64,000 nucleotides of DNA from Mytilus edulis (lineage: Eukaryota; Mollusca; Bivalvia; Mytilida; Mytilidae). The position numbers were made by a program, and so were the translations under genes. The notes below the pieces were generated by a model that saw only the letters and a list, made by a program, of their open reading frames with translations, made no database searches and was not told the DNA's origin. Of the stretch, positions 45,515 through 55,889 are shown in pieces (positions within the stretch are counted from its first letter, which is position 1; every line of letters begins with the position of its first letter). The DNA is taken from NCBI RefSeq assembly GCF_963676685.1, contig NC_092355.1, positions 68,083,006 to 68,147,005 on the forward strand, written 5' to 3'.

Positions 45515-45940
45515 GAACCAATGGAGAAACTGAAATTCATGCAAGACTCTTAAAACCATTCAAAGGAACAATTGAAGCATCAGTAGAAGGAGCCCATAAA
45601 TCTGTTAAGGAAAACACACCATCAACAAGTTTTAATGAATCAGAAACAGTAACCCAGCAGCCTAAAAAAATGTTACCTTCAGTTACCACTGAATCTCAAG
45701 TTGAACCTCCAGTAATCTTGCAGCAACGAAACCAAGCATTAGAACAAGCAAAAATGGAAATTGAAGCCATGCTTAAATCTAATGTTGATTTGAATGACAA
45801 AGAGGAGTATGCCACATTATTGTTATGGGATTTTGCAGGAGATGAAGAATTTTACCACACACATCAAACTTTTTTATCACAAGATGCGATTTATCTTGTC
45901 GTAACAAAACTCAATGAGGCTGACGACAAAAAAGCAAAAG
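45515..45940 (+). CDS. Roc GTPase exon with switch II (DxxG) motif
   Basis: Exon of 426 bases from acceptor CTAACGATAG to donor AAAG|GTAATA, phase 1-1. It starts TNGETEIHARLLKPFKG, then a Ser/Thr/Pro-rich stretch of about 50 residues. A predicted helix (QQRNQALEQAKMEIEAML) follows, and then the Roc core: LLLWDFAGDEEFYHTHQTFL carries G3 (DxxG), followed by the strand AIYLVVTKLNEADD. The insertion of a long variable segment between switch I and G3 is seen in mollusc Roc proteins of this kind (inference from general family knowledge). Open throughout; no stops. Confidence 0.85.
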
Positions 45941-46499
45941 GTAATATATCATATACACTTATATGCGGCCAAGCTTAGCGAAAGGTAGTGCGTGCGAGGT
46001 AATCAGTCAAACAAACTTTATTAGATTAACTCGTAAAGGAGTGATCGTTTTCATTGGCCAATTCAAACCTTGGCCCTCACACCTGAGAAAATAGAACACG
46101 CGTACTATAAGTTGAATGTACTGATCAGTATTCACGTAGCCGGTCAAGGTTGTTATAACCTCCATCGTCGTATGCACGTACATTATTGTGTTCTTGATTA
46201 TCCCATAGCAATTCTAGCTTTTCAATGATACATGTATGTGCATGTAAAACTATATATTCACTCTGCGGACAAAGTTTTTAAAATTTTAATAACTTTCTTA
46301 AACTATCCTTGATTTCTACCAAACTATGACAGAAGCTTGTTAATGATCATAAGATAGTATCCAAAAATAAATTTTGTAAAAGACAAAATTCCTGTTTTTC
46401 AGTATTTTATTGATAAATGGACTTGGTTTTTCTGCCAGTTAACATTACATTCACTCTGTGGTTAACGTTTTTGTCGAGTGAGCCTGAGACTTTTGTCGC
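45941..46499. other. Intron sequence with one half of a split repeat
   Basis: 46258-46470 contains a 190-base segment (TAATAACTTTCTTAAACTAT, TGACAGAAGCTTGTTAATG, CAGTTAACATTACATTC) that recurs at 46842-47045. The part before it is unrecognised. Confidence 0.4.
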
Positions 46500-46841
46500 A
46501 TGATTGTAGGGTGTACATGTCTAGCTGGCAGGTGTCATCTGACTTTGACCTCATTTTCATGGTTTAGTGGTCAAAGTTAAGTTTTTGAGTTTTGATCTTT
46601 TTTTATAATACTATATGCAATAGGTCAACTATATTTGGTGTATGAAAATATTTTATGATCTATATGTCAGTCGTACAGGTTTGATTTGACCTTGACCTAA
46701 TTTTCTCGGTTCATTGCTCAGTGTTAAGTGTTTGTGTTTTTTTGTTTTTGTTTTTTTGTGACAGTTGTAATAAAGCTTTATATTTAGGACTATCAACATA
46801 ATATCAATGATTAGTAAAGAAGGCGAGACATGTCAGCGTGT
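46500..46841 (+). repeat. CTGACCTTGACC interspersed repeat, short copy
   Basis: About two units (TCATCTGACTTTGACCTCAT, AATAGGTCAACTATATTTGG) followed by the closing segment GAAGGCGAGACATGTCAGCG, as at 7194-8152. It lies between two copies of a 190-base segment. Confidence 0.6.
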
Positions 46842-47460
46842 TAAAATTTTAATAACTTTCTTAAACTATCCTGGATTTCTACCAAATTTTGACAGAAGCT
46901 TGTTTATAATCAAAAGCTAGTCTCTAGAAGAAAATTTTGTAAAAATATATTTCCTGTTTTTTAGTATGTTACTTATATATGGACTTAGTCTTTCTTCCAG
47001 TTAACATTACATACAGTCTGCAGTTAAAGTTCTTAAAATATTTATAAGATTCATAAGGTAGGCGAGACACTAGGTTCCGCAGAACTCTTACAAATTTTTG
47101 TTAAACAAATTATCCATTCATTTCTATGCTAGTAAGTAATTTTGTTTACTTCGAAACAGTGACAAATCTGCTGAATCAAATATTATGCTATATGAAAAAT
47201 AAGGAAATCTGCTTACTGGTATTTTAGCATTATATTCTGCATTAATTTAGATATGTTCAAAGCAGATATAATAAACGCATCCAATAAGTTCAATACTTTT
47301 GTGCACAAGATAATGCAATGTTCACTGCGCTATGACAGAGTTTCAAATGACGTAATGTTGCTTGTGATTTGCCATGAATTGACTCGATAAAGTAGTTAAT
47401 TATTTTGTTGTCTCTATTATTTAAGTGATTTTCATTTTTTTTAATAATTACAAAATACCT
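46842..47460. other. Second copy of the 190-base segment and unrecognised flank
   Basis: 46842-47045 matches 46258-46470. Nothing is recognised from 47046 to 47460. Confidence 0.4.
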
Positions 47461-47469
47461 TTGGACTCA

Positions 47470-48240
47470 ACTTATATTTAGACAACTGTCTGTTGTTATA
47501 TACAACCTGTATGATTAAGAGTCTGACATATTGTATAGACAACTGTCTGTTGTTATATACAACCTGTACGATTAAGAGTCTGACATATTGTATAGACAAT
47601 TGTATGTTGTTATAAACAACCTGTATGATTAAGAGTCTGACATATTGTATAGACAATTGTATGTTGTTATATACAACCTGTACCATTAAGAGTCTGACAT
47701 ATTGTATAGACAACTGTATGTTGTTATATACAACCTGTATGATTAAGAGTCTGACATATTGTATAGACAATTGTCTGTTGTTATATACAACCTGTATGAT
47801 TAAGAGTCTGACATATTGTATAGACAATTGTATGTTGTTATATACAACCTGTACGATTAAGAGTCTGACATATTGTATAGACAATTGTATGTTGTTATAT
47901 ACAACCTGTACGATTAAGAGTCTGACATATTGTATAGACAATTGTATGTTGTTATATACAACCTGTATGATTAAGAGTCTGACATATTGTATAGACAATT
48001 GTATGTTGTTATATACAACCTGTACTATTAAGAGTCTGACATATTGTATAGACAACTGTCTGTTGTTATATACAACCTGTACGATTAAGAGTCTGACATA
48101 TTGTATAGACAACTGTCTGTTGTTATATACAACCTGTATGATTAAGAGTCTGACATATTGTATAGACAACTGTCTGTTGTTATATACAACCTGTATGATT
48201 AAGAGTCTGACATATTTTATAGACAACTGTCTGTTGTTGA
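47470..48240. repeat. 57-bp minisatellite, about 13 copies
   Basis: The unit contains GTTGTTATATACAACCTG (with a GTTGT/ACAAC palindrome) and AAGAGTCTGACATATTGTAT. Since 57 is 19 codons and no frame used has a stop, there are open frames of 244 codons (+) and 295 codons (-) over it. They encode only the repeat and are not considered genes. Confidence 0.9.
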
Positions 48241-49041
48241 AGACTGTACATTGCCCTCTACCATGTCCTTTTATTATTTTGGCTTTGAGTTTCTCTCTCA
48301 TTAATGTGTATTCATGGGAAACCTTCACAACCAGTCCAATTTGTTTTTACTATGACTAATTAGCAAATTGTCTCTACAATGAAAATGTCACTTTTATTGT
48401 AATAATACACACCTCCAAGAATTTTTAAGCTCAATTTGGTAGTAAATGTTGTGTCTAGAAGAAAAAGAAATCTAAATAAAGTCCTTGCATTAAAATGAAA
48501 TAATTCCTGGAAAAATGCAAAAACCATATATGTTAACTTTAAAGAGACAACAAGTACATTTTAATAAATCAGAAAATCAATCGTACATGCGAATGAAATA
48601 AAGTTTATTGTAATGTTTACATATAAAATGCAGTGAATTCAATTCGATACTGTTCATAACAATTATACATTTTAACAAACAGCTGAACCAGGAGCACAAG
48701 ATCAATATGTCCTATGCATATTGAATTGCTGCAAAATAAAATTGCAGTGTCGTAAAGTTTGGAGTTCACATGTATTTTGATATATTTAAGGTGTAATACA
48801 ATATCTTTTTTATATACTGAATACATCTAATTGAAAAAGGACGCCAATTTTGCAAAATTGAAATATATGATCGACTGGAAGCGCGAAATTTTGACTGGTT
48901 TTAACATAAATTTGAATGAAGAATTTCAGCGGGTAGTTCTAAACATAAACCTTCATGCTGAATTCAACAAGGTTTTCACATTAACCTGCATGTAGAATTT
49001 CAGCATGGTTTAAGATTAAACAATAATAACTTAATTCAATT
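48241..49041. other. Intron sequence, nothing recognised
   Basis: AT-rich. AATTTCAGC words recur at 48920-49010 but no repeat unit was resolved. Confidence 0.35.
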
Positions 49042-50514
49042 CAGGGATGATTCCAGATGTTTACAAATGGGTCCCTTGAATATCAAATTGGGAATTTTTA
49101 TCCCAATTGGGAATTTTTTATGCATACAATATAAGACGAAATAATATATCATTTTCCTGTAAAAAGGGAAAATGAGTATTAAGTTAATTTCTTCTGTACA
49201 CTGATTAAAGAAATTATTGGATTCAGACCAGGGAAGTTGTAATACATGAATATCATTGCATATGATGCACTATCATCTTAACTTTGGTAAACGAGGCCTA
49301 TTACAAAAAACATATATACCACAAGTACCAGCTAACATAAACCTATGGCAGGCCCTTTAGCTATTTATTCGAATTTCAAATTATCTCATAATATATATGA
49401 TATCTCATATAATATATAAGATTTATTTAAGATATCTTAAAGTATATGAAATATATCTTATAAATATGTTTTGTATAAGATATCTTATATAGTTCATTGG
49501 ATATCATATTAAGAAAATTATATGAGATATCTTATAAACTACATGTATAAGACATCTCATAAATTATTTCAGATATCTCGTGAACTATATAAGATATCTT
49601 ATAAACTTTATAAGATATCTTTCAAACTATATCAAATATCTAATGAACTATTATATAAGATATCTTATAAAGTTTATGAGATATCTTGAAGTTAGATTAA
49701 ATAGCAAAACGGCTTGCCATATTAACCAGTGAAAAAAATTTAAATATATTTCAAATAGAACTGGCCAATTGTTGAATTAAGAAAAGCAATTACAAAAGTA
49801 TATATATATATGCTTAATTGATAAGTTATTTAAAGCAATTGAACCAGTGAACTTTAAAATTATTTGGATCATTTTCATATCTTTTGAAACAGTTCCATAA
49901 TGATGACATCGTATTTCAAGGGGGGGTCTCATTTCATGAATGGTCTATCATCAACATTATTTTCAAAAACGCTCAAACTTATGTCTTTTGCGGAAAAAAG
50001 AGCAAAATATAAAATAATTTCTTTTACAAAACAAGTTTTAATCAACATAACCGGCTCTGTTGGGCGATCTGCTTTTACCATTCAAATTCATTCATCAATG
50101 TTATATAAAATTTGCTCTTTGCCGAGGTCTGTTTTGACACCCATTTTGACAAAAAGCATATTTTTTTTATCAACCTGCTGAGCGATCGACTTTTACGAGA
50201 CCACATACTCTCATAACATTTTAACTTCAATTGAATCCGGCTGCTAAAATTGTTTACCTCATGTTGACATAATTAAATCGTTGTTAATAAAATGCGATCA
50301 TAGTCAGCATTTTTATCCGGATTTTACTATGTTTTGACGACAAACTATGAAAAACTATAGTTGCTGTAATCGGTGACGGAAACTTTTCCGGAAATACAGA
50401 TTTTTGTTTTATTTTCCTGAATTGAGAATTTATATTGACAAACATTTTTTTGGGGCCGCTGGCCGATTTTAGGGCCGTTAAGCGGCCCTAAACTATATAG
50501 TGGAATCATCCCTG
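49042..50514. mobile_element. Non-autonomous DNA transposon with 14-bp inverted ends
   Basis: The left end CAGGGATGATTCCA (49042-49055) and right end TGGAATCATCCCTG (50501-50514) are perfect inverted repeats, flanked on both sides by CAATT (49037-49041 and 50515-50519), a candidate 5-base target duplication. Inside are a perfect 10-bp-stem hairpin TTTAGGGCCG / CGGCCCTAAA (about 50467-50491), an AATTGGG hairpin near the left end and a run of AGATATCT palindromes. CAGGG ends resemble hAT elements, but those make 8-base duplications, so the superfamily is open. No transposase is recognised. Confidence 0.7.
49380..49690. repeat. Run of AGATATCT / TATAAGATATCTTATA palindromes
   Basis: About a dozen overlapping self-complementary words (AAGATATCTTA, GAGATATCTTATA) in 300 bases, inside the 14-bp-end element. 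The whole stretch can fold on itself in many registers. Confidence 0.7.
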
Positions 50515-51660
50515 CAATTAGTGCAAAGAATCCAATAACCATGGCCAGTCCACTTCATAAAACAAAATAGGAATTTATAAAGTAGGGAAAATATGGTAGA
50601 TTTTTAATAATCACATCTCACTAGAAAAATAAAGAAAAAAAGACAGACATCATTCAAACTTTAACAATTTTATTTTTAAACCTATTTGTTTTTAAGGGCA
50701 ATGTTTTCTGATCTTTCCATTGGTATGATTAAGGCAACAGAAATTATGGGCTTCATGGTCGATAAAAGTATTAAATTCATTCAGAAAACAATTTGATGAA
50801 AGAAAAATCTGCATAATATGAAAGAAAAATTGGTTCTTAAAACATTTATAAAACTTCAATCTGACAACCTCAGTAGCAATGTCATAAGGTCTTTTCAAAT
50901 GAACTTTGGTAAAACAAACATCTAAATTACCCACAAAATATATATAAGTCACAATAATGAAATGTGACCAGTCCATTATAAAGGACAATGAAACTGTCCA
51001 CAAATAAGTCTTGGTTTCTTGTCATTCTATCGTCCACCGCCACTATGGTAGAACAAGCATCTAAATTACTCACAAAATATTTTACTCACTATAATAAATG
51101 TGACCTGTCAATTAGAAAAAAAATATCTCTCTTATTTACCTAGCAGTCTGCTGATTGTAAATTCAACTTTTCATCATACTATCAAATGAGGTGAATGTAC
51201 CAAAGAGATCTGACAATTACATGGCAAAAAAAAAAAAACAAAAAAAAACCAACAACATAGAACTAAAGACAAAGCAACATGGTCCCCACTAAAACCGGGG
51301 GTGATATCAGGTGCCTTTGAAGGGTAGCTAGTTCCTGCTTCACATGTTGCACCCGTCGTGTTGTTCACGGGAGTATACATTGTGTGTAAAATCTTATTAA
51401 GTGATGTCATAATCAGGGAAAAGAGGACAGGATTGTAGTTACGACTATTGGAACATATTTATCATCATTGGTGAAACAGACATTCCATTATAGTCGACCA
51501 ACTTGTGATGGAGTCCATAAAATGTTCCATGGGATAACTTTAACCTGAACACTCGGACCCCATGTTTCAAAGGTTATCATGATGGGAAATGCAAGCTCTG
51601 GCAAATCTTCATGACTGAGATACATTTACCCCATATGGAGACCCTCTAGACACAATATAA
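50515..51660. repeat. Intron sequence with an interspersed repeat fragment
   Basis: Around 51180-51420 the words CAACATGGTCCCCACTAAAA, GGTGATATCAGGTGCCTTTG and TGCACCCGTCGTGTTGTTCA resemble a bivalve dispersed repeat (open on the - strand for 78 codons, not a recognised protein). At 50880-51080 a segment (GTAAAACAAACATCTAAATTAC) is partly repeated. The rest is unrecognised. Confidence 0.4.
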
Positions 51661-54290
51661 TTAATCAAAGTACTGAAGTACTGACATCAGATGACCACAA
51701 GTTCTTGTGGATGGTCACAAGCACTTGTCTCAGAAAAAAAAATCACATCTCTATACTTGAAAGTGAGATAAATGTACAGAGATATATTTTTTTCTGAGAC
51801 AAGTTCGTGCGTGGATGATGCATAAATGACAGGGAATTCAACCTCACCGTAATCATATTGTAGTGATACAAATCAGTATACTCTGTTTGTTGTTATATAT
51901 TATATAAATATTTGCACATAACAGTTACATATATATATAATTTTCATCCATTGTATATCTATTTGTTCTACTAGTGCAGTGCAAGTGCATGATGGACACT
52001 CTTCTGTAATAATTCGATCTTATAGATAGGATTTGAGTAGGCATTCATATTTTCTTTCAAAACGTTCTTTTCTCGAGATATTCTTCCGCATGCGTTAACA
52101 CAATTTTTATGTATGTCAGTGCATATATATTAATGATTTTTATACGACCGCAAATTTTGAAAAAATTTTCGTCGTATATTGCTATCACGTTGGCGTCGTC
52201 GTCGTCGTCGTCCGAATACTTTTAGTTTTCGCACTCTAACTTTAGTAAAAGTGAAAAGAAATCTATGAAATTTTAACACTAGGTTTATGACCACAAAAGG
52301 AAGGTTGGGATTAATTTTTGGAGTTTTGGTCCCAACATTTTAGGAATTAGGGGCCAAAAAGGGCCTAAATAAGCATTTTCTTGGTTTTCGCACTATAACT
52401 TTAGTTTAAGTTAATAGAAACTTATGAAATGTTGACACAAGGTTTATGACCACAAAAGAAAGGTTGGGATTGATTGTGGGAGTTTTGGTTCCAACAGTTT
52501 AGGAATTAGGGGCCAAAAAAGGGCCCAAATAAGCATTATTCTTGGTTTTCGCACAATAACTTTAGTATAAGTGAATAGATATCTATAAAATTTCAACACA
52601 AGGTGTATGACCACAAAAGGAAGGTTGGTATTGATTTTTGGAGTTTTGGTCCTAACAGTTTAGGAATAAGGGGCCCAAAGGGTCCAAAATTAAACTTGGT
52701 TTGATTTCATCAAAAATTAAATAATTGGGGTTCTTTGATATGCTGAATCTAACTGTGTATGTAGATTCTTAATTTTTGGTCCCGTTTTCAAATAGGTCTA
52801 CATTAAAGTCCAAAGGGTCCAAAATTAAACTTATTTTGATTTTAACAAAAATTGAATCGTTGGGGTTCTTTGATATGCTGAATCTGAACATGTACTTAGA
52901 TTATTGATTATTGGTCCAGTTTTCAAGTTGGTCCAGATTGGGGTCCAAAATTAAACTTTTTTTGATTTCATCAAAAATTGAATAATTGGGGTTCTTTGAT
53001 ATGCCAAATCTAACTGTGTTAGTAGATTCTTAATTTTTGGTCCCGTTTTCAAATTGGTCTTCATTAAGGTCCAAAGGGTCAAAAATTAAACTAAGTTTGA
53101 TTTTAACAAAAAATAAATTCTTGGGCTTTTTTGATATGCTGAATCTAGATTTTTGATTATGGGCCCAGTTTTCAAGTTGGTCCAAACAGAATTCAAAATT
53201 ATTATATTAAGTATTGTGCAATAGCAAGAAATTTTCAATTGAACAGTATTCAGCAATAGCAAGAAATCTTCAATTGTACAGTATTGTGCAATAGCAAGAA
53301 ATCTTCAATTGCACAGTATTCAGCAATAGCAAGAAATTTTCAATTGCACAGTATGGTTCAATAGCAAGAAATCTTCAATTGACAGTATTGCGCAATAGCA
53401 AGAAATATCTTATTGCACAATATTGTGAAATAGCAATCAATTTTCAGTTATTTGGAGTTATCTTTCTTTGTCCAGAATAGATATTTGTGCAATAGCAAGA
53501 TATTTTCAATATTCTTTGAAAATTTGAGTTATCTTTCTTTGTCCAGAATAGTAGTTGAATCAACTTAAATCATTGTTTTATACAATATACAATGTATTTT
53601 CACTTTTACTACCAACTGATAAATTAAAACAATCTTTACCATTCAGTGATAAAAAGCACTTTTTTTACATTTTAATATTTTATGATGTATTTAAATGAGC
53701 AGTTATTGTTGCAAACTCCATTACAAATTTGAATTGAGATCAGTTTTGGAATAAGGAAAAGGGGGATGTGAAAACAAAATTGGGGGGTCAATTTTTCTCA
53801 TTTCATATTTCATAAATAAAAAGAAAATTTCTTCAAACATTTTTTTGAGAGGATTAATATTCAACAGCATAGCGAATTTTTTTTTAAGTTCATTAGACCA
53901 CATTCATTCTGTGTCACCAACCTATGCTGTGTCAACTATTTAATCACAATCCAAATTTAGTGCTGAATCCAGCTTGAATGTTGTGTTCATACTTTCCCCA
54001 ACCATTCAGGGTTCAACCTCTGCGGTCGTATAAAGCTGCGCCCTGCGGAGCATCTGGTTTACTTATATATATATTTAAAACGACAAAACATTTTCATATT
54101 ATTAATTTGTGTTCTAAAAAAATATTTTTATGAGTGTTCATTGAAGAAATGAATTTATAACAAGCGATAAGGAATGTTATTTTGCACTCGATAATGTCCT
54201 CGTATTTATACTATGGGTTACCAGTCAAAAACGAAAGTAAAATCTCTGTGGCAACAATACATCGGAATGCCCTTACCGCCATCGTGATGT
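51661..54290 (-). mobile_element. Element B: inverted copy of 23636-24206, split by an insertion
   Basis: 51661-52097 and 54177-54290 together are the reverse complement of copy A. Copy A reads through the junction without a break; here the two parts are separated by 2079 bases (52098-54176), flanked by TTA on both sides. Most of the inserted DNA is a TATACGACCGC element with short unassigned margins. The THKD exon follows about 65 bases downstream. Confidence 0.6.
52141..54059 (+). mobile_element. Helentron-like element TATACGACCGC type, copy 3
   Basis: 1919 bases, from TATACGACCGCAAATTTTG to TGCGGTCGTATAAA, GCTGCGCCCTGCGGAGC, ATCTGGTT. The 14-base inverted pair TTTATACGACCGCA / TGCGGTCGTATAAA is perfect, including two flanking Ts on the left. 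Core types and 35-base AATAGCAAGAAATCTTCAAT units are in the same order as in copy 1 at 38845. Non-coding. Confidence 0.7.
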
Positions 54291-54355
54291 AAAAACCGGT
54301 AAATATGACTTGAAGTGTAAGATAGATGTGCTGATGAAAAGTCTTTGCTTTGTAG

Positions 54356-54507
54356 AGATGTTTCAGTTGTGGATGAACTCAATACATTGCTACTGTAGTA
54401 CCACTGAAGTGCTTGGAAGTATTGAAGAGAAGAATAAGTGTCTTTATCCACCAGTGGTTCTTGTTGGTACACATAAAGACAAAGTTGAGGCTTCTGAGGA
54501 AGTAAAG
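54356..54507 (+). CDS. Roc GTPase exon with G4 motif (THKD)
   Basis: Exon of 152 bases from acceptor TTGCTTTGTAG to donor GTAAAG|GTATAT, entering in phase 1 and leaving in phase 0. It reads MFQLWMNSIHCYCSTTEVLG, a charged loop, then PPVVLVGTHKDKVEASEEVK. The strand VVLVGTHKD is the G4 guanine-specificity motif (N/TKxD class). Entry phase matches the previous exon. The following exons (rest of Roc, COR) were not found in 54508-64000. Confidence 0.8.
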
Positions 54508-54529
54508 GTATATATTAGTATACATATTA

Positions 54530-54756
54530 TGCACAGTTTGTCATCGCAACTTCTCTGAAACCACACATCAGAATTTCATAAAACTTTGTAGATAATAAGG
54601 ACATACTATGTAGATGTGCATATCGACAGGAATTATGATTAAACTTTTTTTTCTAGGAGTTATGCTCCTTCGCTTTGAACTTAAACTTTTTGCCATAAAG
54701 TACTAAACAGTTGGTCTGTCAGTCCTGTTCTTGTCATCGCAACTCCTTTGAATTTT
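54530..54756 (+). repeat. Core fragments of the TATACCCCATG family
   Basis: GTCATCGCAACTTCTCTGAA and GATAATAAGGACATACTATG are the 169-base core of the element at 27565; here they start about 20 bases after the THKD exon donor and lack the left end. Confidence 0.6.
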
Positions 54757-54822
54757 TATACCCTAAGCAACAAAGTTGCGAAGGGTATACTGTTTTTGAC
54801 CCGTCCGTCTGTCTGTCCGTTC

Positions 54823-54869
<47 letters not shown>

Positions 54870-55256
54870 CGTTCGTCAGTCCTGTTCTTGTCATCGCAAA
54901 CTCCTCTGAAACCACACAACAGCATTTTATGAATCTTTGTAGATAATAAGGACATACTATGTAGATGTGTATGTCGACAGGAAAAAAAAATTTCTAGGAG
55001 TTATGCTCTTTGAACTTTGATACTACTGCAACAGTTTGTCATCGCAACTCCTCAGAAACCACACAACAGAATTTCATGAATCTTTGTAGTTAATGAGGAC
55101 ATAATGTGTAAATGTGCATATCCACAAGAAATTTTTTATCAGTTGACTTTTGTAGAGTTATGAGTCTTTGAACTTAGGAATCTGGTGAGATTTTGTTGGT
55201 CCAGTGACAATGTGGGGGCGTGGGGTATGTGAGTGTGCTCACAAAGGTTCTTTAAT
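54757..55256 (+). mobile_element. Short TATACCCTAAG element (TATACCCC family)
   Basis: It starts TATACCCTAAGCAACAAAG, has a (CTGT)n microsatellite at about 54803-54869, two cores, then GTGGGGTATGTGAG, a hairpin GTGAGTGTGCTCAC and the end TTCTTTAAT. Same structure as 27565-28667 but 500 bases long. Open frames over the microsatellite are artefacts. Confidence 0.65.
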
Positions 55257-55880
55257 TCAATTCCTTGTTTGATTCACTTCAAACTTTATAGAATGACAAA
55301 TCATGATATTCAAACATTGCCATTGAAGAAATTTCGTTTTGTTTAGATTATCAGAATCATGACCATGTCACCTTACAAATGTTAACTTTTTTTAAAACCA
55401 TCCTTGTCGTTGCAACTCCTCCTACTTGATTTTTCTTGATCTACATGAAAATTTGTGTATTAATTTGTTAGATCCTTATATATAGATGTGCACGCAGGTA
55501 TGGTTTTCTGAACCATTCAGGTGTTTTTTTTTAACTATACACCTTTCAACTTAAATTTTTTTGACAAAACCGAACTTGTCGTTGCAACTCCTCCTACATG
55601 GTTTATTGCGTCCGCTTTAAACTTACAACAATGACAGGTTTTTTTTCACTTCTTCCATTGGTTGATAACATTTGATTGTGTCAGGTTTTATGTAATATGA
55701 AACTTTCTTTCAGACTTGTTTAGTTTATTCACAAAATATACTTTTTACGTAGTTACATCAAGAGTCCAAGATCCTCTTGATGTATCATGTACGGTTTCAC
55801 TGATAACCAAGGTTCATAAATAGTTGTTCATATATATATACATTTCTTAAAATACAAAACAAAAAATTTTGCATTATGTA
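55257..55880. repeat. Degenerate core-type repeats and plain sequence
   Basis: CTTGTCGTTGCAACTCCTCC occurs twice, about 168 bases apart (near 55404 and 55573), suggesting an old tandem-core element. The rest is unrecognised. Confidence 0.45.
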
Positions 55881-55889
55881 TTTATCTAT

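Larger units (their letters stand above)
6356..54507 (+). other. Gene model: ankyrin-repeat / Roc GTPase (ROCO-like) protein, incomplete at the 3' end
   Basis: Twelve coding exons can be chained with consistent phases: all ankyrin exons are phase 0-0, the linker ends in phase 1, the two central Roc exons are phase 1-1, and the last visible exon ends in phase 0. The predicted product so far is about 550 residues: roughly seven ankyrin units, a short linker, then a Roc (Ras of complex proteins) GTPase with P-loop GKKGAGKTS, DFAG and THKD motifs. ROCO proteins normally carry a COR dimerisation domain after Roc; no COR exon is seen before 64000, so the gene probably continues outside. Roc proteins bind GTP in the cytosol and act as signalling switches; the ankyrin part would bind a protein partner. 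A +1 frameshift near 35715 questions whether this copy is functional. Function beyond domain content is inference. Confidence 0.8.

Noticed and set aside
47441..48359. Open frames of 295 (-) and 244 (+) codons as repetitive proteins
   Set aside because: Periodicity artefact of a 57-bp minisatellite; both strands are equally open and no start context, splice signal or domain supports either.
54711..54955. Open frames over the (CTGT)n run after the THKD exon
   Set aside because: Microsatellite artefact; the frames belong to a non-coding interspersed element.
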